DNA of 64,000 nucleotides from Eledone cirrhosa (Eukaryota; Mollusca; Cephalopoda; Octopoda; Eledonidae). The stretch lies in the NCBI GenBank assembly GCA_964016885.1, contig OZ024744.1, forward strand, positions 23,544,798 to 23,608,797, in the 5' to 3' direction. Within the stretch, counting starts at the first letter, position 1, and every line of letters begins with the position of its first letter. This document shows, in pieces, positions 61,771 through 64,000 of this stretch. The notes under the pieces were generated by a model. The model had not been told where the DNA came from, did not search any database, and was given only the letters and a program-made list of their open reading frames with translations. The translations under genes were made by a program, and so were the position numbers.

Positions 61771-64000
61771 AAACTCGTTTTAACAACAGCTGAATCTTAA
61801 GATAAACCTGGTTTTAACAACATTTGAATCTTAAGAACTGAATTCGTTTTAACAACAGCTGAATCTTAAGATAAAACTCGTTTTAACAACAGTTGATTCT
61901 TAAGAACTGACTCGTTTTATCAACAGTTCAACCTTAAGAACTGACTCGTTTTAACAAAAGTTGAATCTTCAAATAAAACTCGTTTTAACAACAGTTGAAT
62001 ATTATGATAAAACTCATTTTAACAACAGTTGATTCTTAAGATAAAACTCGTTTTAACAACAGTTGAATCTTATGCACTGACTCGTTTTAACAACAGCTGA
62101 ATCTTAAGATAAAACTCGTTTTAACAACAGTTGAATCTTAAGATAAAATTCGTTTTAACAATAGTTGAATGTTAAGAACTGGTTCGTTTTAACAACAGTT
62201 GGATCTTAAGATAAAACTCGTTTTAACAACAGTTGAATCTTAAGAACTGACTCGTTTTAACAACTGTTGAATCTTAAGAACTGACTCGTTTTATCAACAG
62301 TTCAACCTTAAGAACTGACTCGTTTTAACAACAGTTGAATCTTCAAATAAAACTCGTTTTAACAACAGTTGAATCTTAAGAACTGACTCGTTTTAACAAC
62401 AGTTGAATCTTAAGATAAAACTCGTTTTAACAACAGTTGAATCTTAAGAACTGACTCGTGTTATCAACAGTTCAACCTTAATAACTGAATCGTTTTAACA
62501 ACAGTTGAATCTTCAAATTAAACTCGCTTTAACAACAGTTGAATCATAAGAACTGATTCGTTTTAACAACAGTTTAATCTTAAGATAAAACTCGTTTTAA
62601 CAACAGTTGAATCTTAAGATAAAACTCGTTTTAACAACAGTGAAATCTTAAGAACTGACTCGTTTTAATAACAGTTGAATCTTAAGTTAAAACTCGTTTT
62701 AACAACAGTTGAATCTTAAGAACTGACTCGTTTTAACAACAGTTGAATCTTAAGATAAAACTCGTTTTAACAACAGTTGAATCTTCAAATAAAACTCGTT
62801 TTAACAACAGTTGAATATTATGATAAAACTCATTTTAACAACAGTTGATTCTTAAGATAAAACTCGTTTTAACAACAGTTGAATCTTAAGAACTGACTCG
62901 TTTTAACAACAGTTGAATCTTAAGAACTGACTCGTTTTATCAACAGTTCAACCTTAAGAACTGACTCGTTTTAACAACAGTTGAATCTTCAAATAAAACT
63001 CGTTTTAACAACAGTTGAATCTTAAGAACTCACTCGTTTTAACAACAGTTGAATTTTAAGATAAAACTCGTTTTAACAACAGTGGAATCTTAAGAACTGA
63101 CTCGTTTTAATAACAGTTGAATCTTAAGATAAAACTCGTTTTAACAACAGTTGAATCTTAAGAACTGACTCGTTTTAACAACAGCTGAATCTTAAGATAA
63201 AACTCGTTTTAACGACAGTTGAATCTTAAGAACTGACTCGTTTTAACAACAGTTGAATCTTAAGATAAAACTCGTTTTAACAACAGCTGAATCTTAAGAT
63301 AAAACTCGTTTTAACAACAGTTGAATCTTAAGATAAAACTCGTTTTAACAACAGTTGAATCTTAAGAACTGACTCATTTTAACAACAGTTGAATCTTAAG
63401 AACTGATTCGTTTTAACAACAGCTGAATCTTAAGATAAACTCGTTTTAACAACAGTTGAATCTTAAGATAAACCTCGTTTTAACAACATTTGAATCTTAA
63501 GAACTGACTCGTTTTAACAACAGCTGCATCTTAAGATAAAACTCGTTTTAACAACAGTTGAATCCTAAGAACTGACTCGTTTTATCAACAGTTCAACCTG
63601 AAGAACTGACTCGTTTTAACAACAGTTGAATCTTCAAATAAAACTCGTTTTAACAACAGTTGAATCTTAAGAACTGACTCGTTTTAACAACAGTTGAATC
63701 TTAAGATAAAACTCGTTTTAACAACAGCTGAATCTTAAGATAAAACTCGTTTTAACAACAGTTGAATCTTAAGATAAAACTCGTTTTAACAACAGTTGAA
63801 TCTTAAGAACTGACTCATTTTAACAACAGTTGAATCTTAAGAACTGATTCGTTTTAACAACAGTTGAATCTTCAAATAAAACTCGTTTTAACAACAGTTG
63901 AATATTATGATAAAACTCATTTTAACAACAGTTGATTCTTAAGATAAAACTCGTTTTAACGACAGTTGAATCTTAAGAACTGACTCGTTTTAACAACAGC
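61770..64000 (+). repeat. Diverged class II-like end of the window
   Basis: Class II landmarks appear in order (GAATTC 61840, ATTATGATAAAAC, TGAATGTT where other copies have TGAACGTT, ACTGTTG, CAGTG). There are many private changes, for example CTCGTGTTATC near 62457, CTCGCTTTAAC near 62524, CAGTTTAATC near 62570, CAGTGAAATC near 62640, AAGTTAAAAC near 62686 and CAACCTGAAG near 63593. ATTATGATAAAAC returns near 62817 and 63904. No long near-identical partner is obvious within the window. The final monomer is cut by the window end. Confidence 0.7.

Larger units (their letters stand above)
1..64000 (+). repeat. 34-bp satellite array filling the window
   Basis: Every part of the window reads as head-to-tail copies of a 34-bp monomer, roughly 1,880 copies, all on the same strand and without a spacer. 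Each monomer has a 10-bp header and a 24-bp core. The core starts TTTTAACAAC, continues AGTTGAATC and ends in TTAAG. Point variants recur in fixed combinations, which gives higher-order structure. Length varies only by single bases: 33-mers such as TTTTACAAC and ATAAACTCG, and a 35-mer with AACTGAATTCG. I saw no inverted monomer, no mobile-element insertion and no unique sequence. Both window ends fall inside monomers. Arrays of this kind are known from eukaryotic centromeric, pericentromeric and other heterochromatin; that location is inferred, and I recognise neither the family nor the species. Confidence 0.98.

Noticed and set aside
1..64000. CRISPR array (34-bp direct repeats)
   Set aside because: Repeats are directly adjacent, with no unique spacers, no leader and no cas genes; the copy number and HOR structure are those of a satellite.
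1..64000. Protein-coding repeat gene
   Set aside because: 34 bp is not a multiple of 3, and consensus A and B monomers both have stops in all three forward frames. On the reverse strand TAA occurs twice per monomer, so frames close within about three monomers.
1..64000. Telomeric or interstitial telomere repeat
   Set aside because: No run of TTAGGG, TTTAGGG, TTAGG or similar units; the period is 34 bp with G-poor sequence on both strands.
1..64000. Embedded transposon, MITE or virus copy
   Set aside because: Monomer register can be followed throughout; no unique stretch, target-site duplication or terminal inverted repeat was seen.
1..64000. Strict AB dimer (68-bp) as the fundamental repeat
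   Set aside because: A and B monomers often alternate, but A-A and B-B neighbours occur at defined points of each sub-block (for example B-B at 219-286), so 34 bp is the true unit and 68 bp only a local tendency.
1..64000. Pure assembly artefact
   Set aside because: Nearly identical duplications could in part be assembly errors. However, different steps, nested junctions and private variants in each copy argue for real structure. Read-level validation would still be needed for the 4,450-, 1,903- and 3,159-bp copies.

Overview
The whole 64 kb window is one uninterrupted tandem-repeat (satellite) array. The monomer is 34 bp, about 26-32 % G+C, always in the same orientation and always in register. 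It consists of a 10-bp header (two main forms, AACTGACTCG = 'A' and ATAAAACTCG = 'B') followed by a 24-bp core, TTTTAACAAC then AGTTGAATCTTAAG. I see no gene, RNA gene, transposon, unique spacer or inverted stretch. The window begins and ends inside a monomer, so the array continues on both sides. An array of this size and hierarchy indicates a eukaryotic chromosome, most likely centromeric, pericentromeric or other heterochromatin. I do not recognise the satellite and cannot name the species.

The array is hierarchical. (1) 34-bp monomers. (2) Sub-blocks of mostly 8-10 monomers (271, 272, 306 or 340 bp), each opened by a marked 'boundary' monomer with TTTTATCAAC and AGTTCAAC. (3) Higher-order repeats (HORs), best seen at the left: an 1,835-bp unit of 54 monomers = sub-blocks of 10+8+8+9+9+10. 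(4) Multi-kilobase, nearly identical duplications with steps of 4,450, 3,328, 3,565, 1,698, 2,344, 3,159, 1,903, 2,549, 2,411/2,445 and 3,192 bp, several nested or directly tandem. (5) A still larger cycle in which blocks of three monomer lineages (classes I, II, III) and a linking block (T) recur in similar order.

Layout: 1-2629 class I HOR; 2630-4020 class III block; 4021-10990 class I HOR (first part is the 4,450-bp copy of the start); about 11000-12270 link block T1; 12271-18900 two copies of a 3,328-bp class II unit; 18900-20430 class III plus a partial class II unit; 20431-27086 two copies of another 3,328-bp unit (class II+III); 27087-28784 nested 1,698-bp duplication; 28785-32266 a further copy of the class II+III unit; 32267-43000 class I/II/III mosaic with 2,344-, 3,159- and 1,903-bp duplications; 43001-48150 class I with a 2,549-bp period; 48170-49490 link block T2; 49430-54240 tandem class II pair; 54241-60460 class I/III mosaic with a 3,192-bp duplication; 60460-61770 link block T3; 61770-64000 a more diverged class II-like end.

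Nothing suggests coding function: each consensus monomer has stop codons in all three forward frames, and 34 is not a multiple of 3. The sequence does present short motifs at huge copy number: a CAAC-A-GTTG dyad, an ATCTTAAGAT palindrome, one CpG per monomer, and a TGACTCA variant. These may matter for chromatin or protein binding, but that is inference. All offsets were measured by hand from diagnostic variants; block edges are generally good to about one or two monomers.
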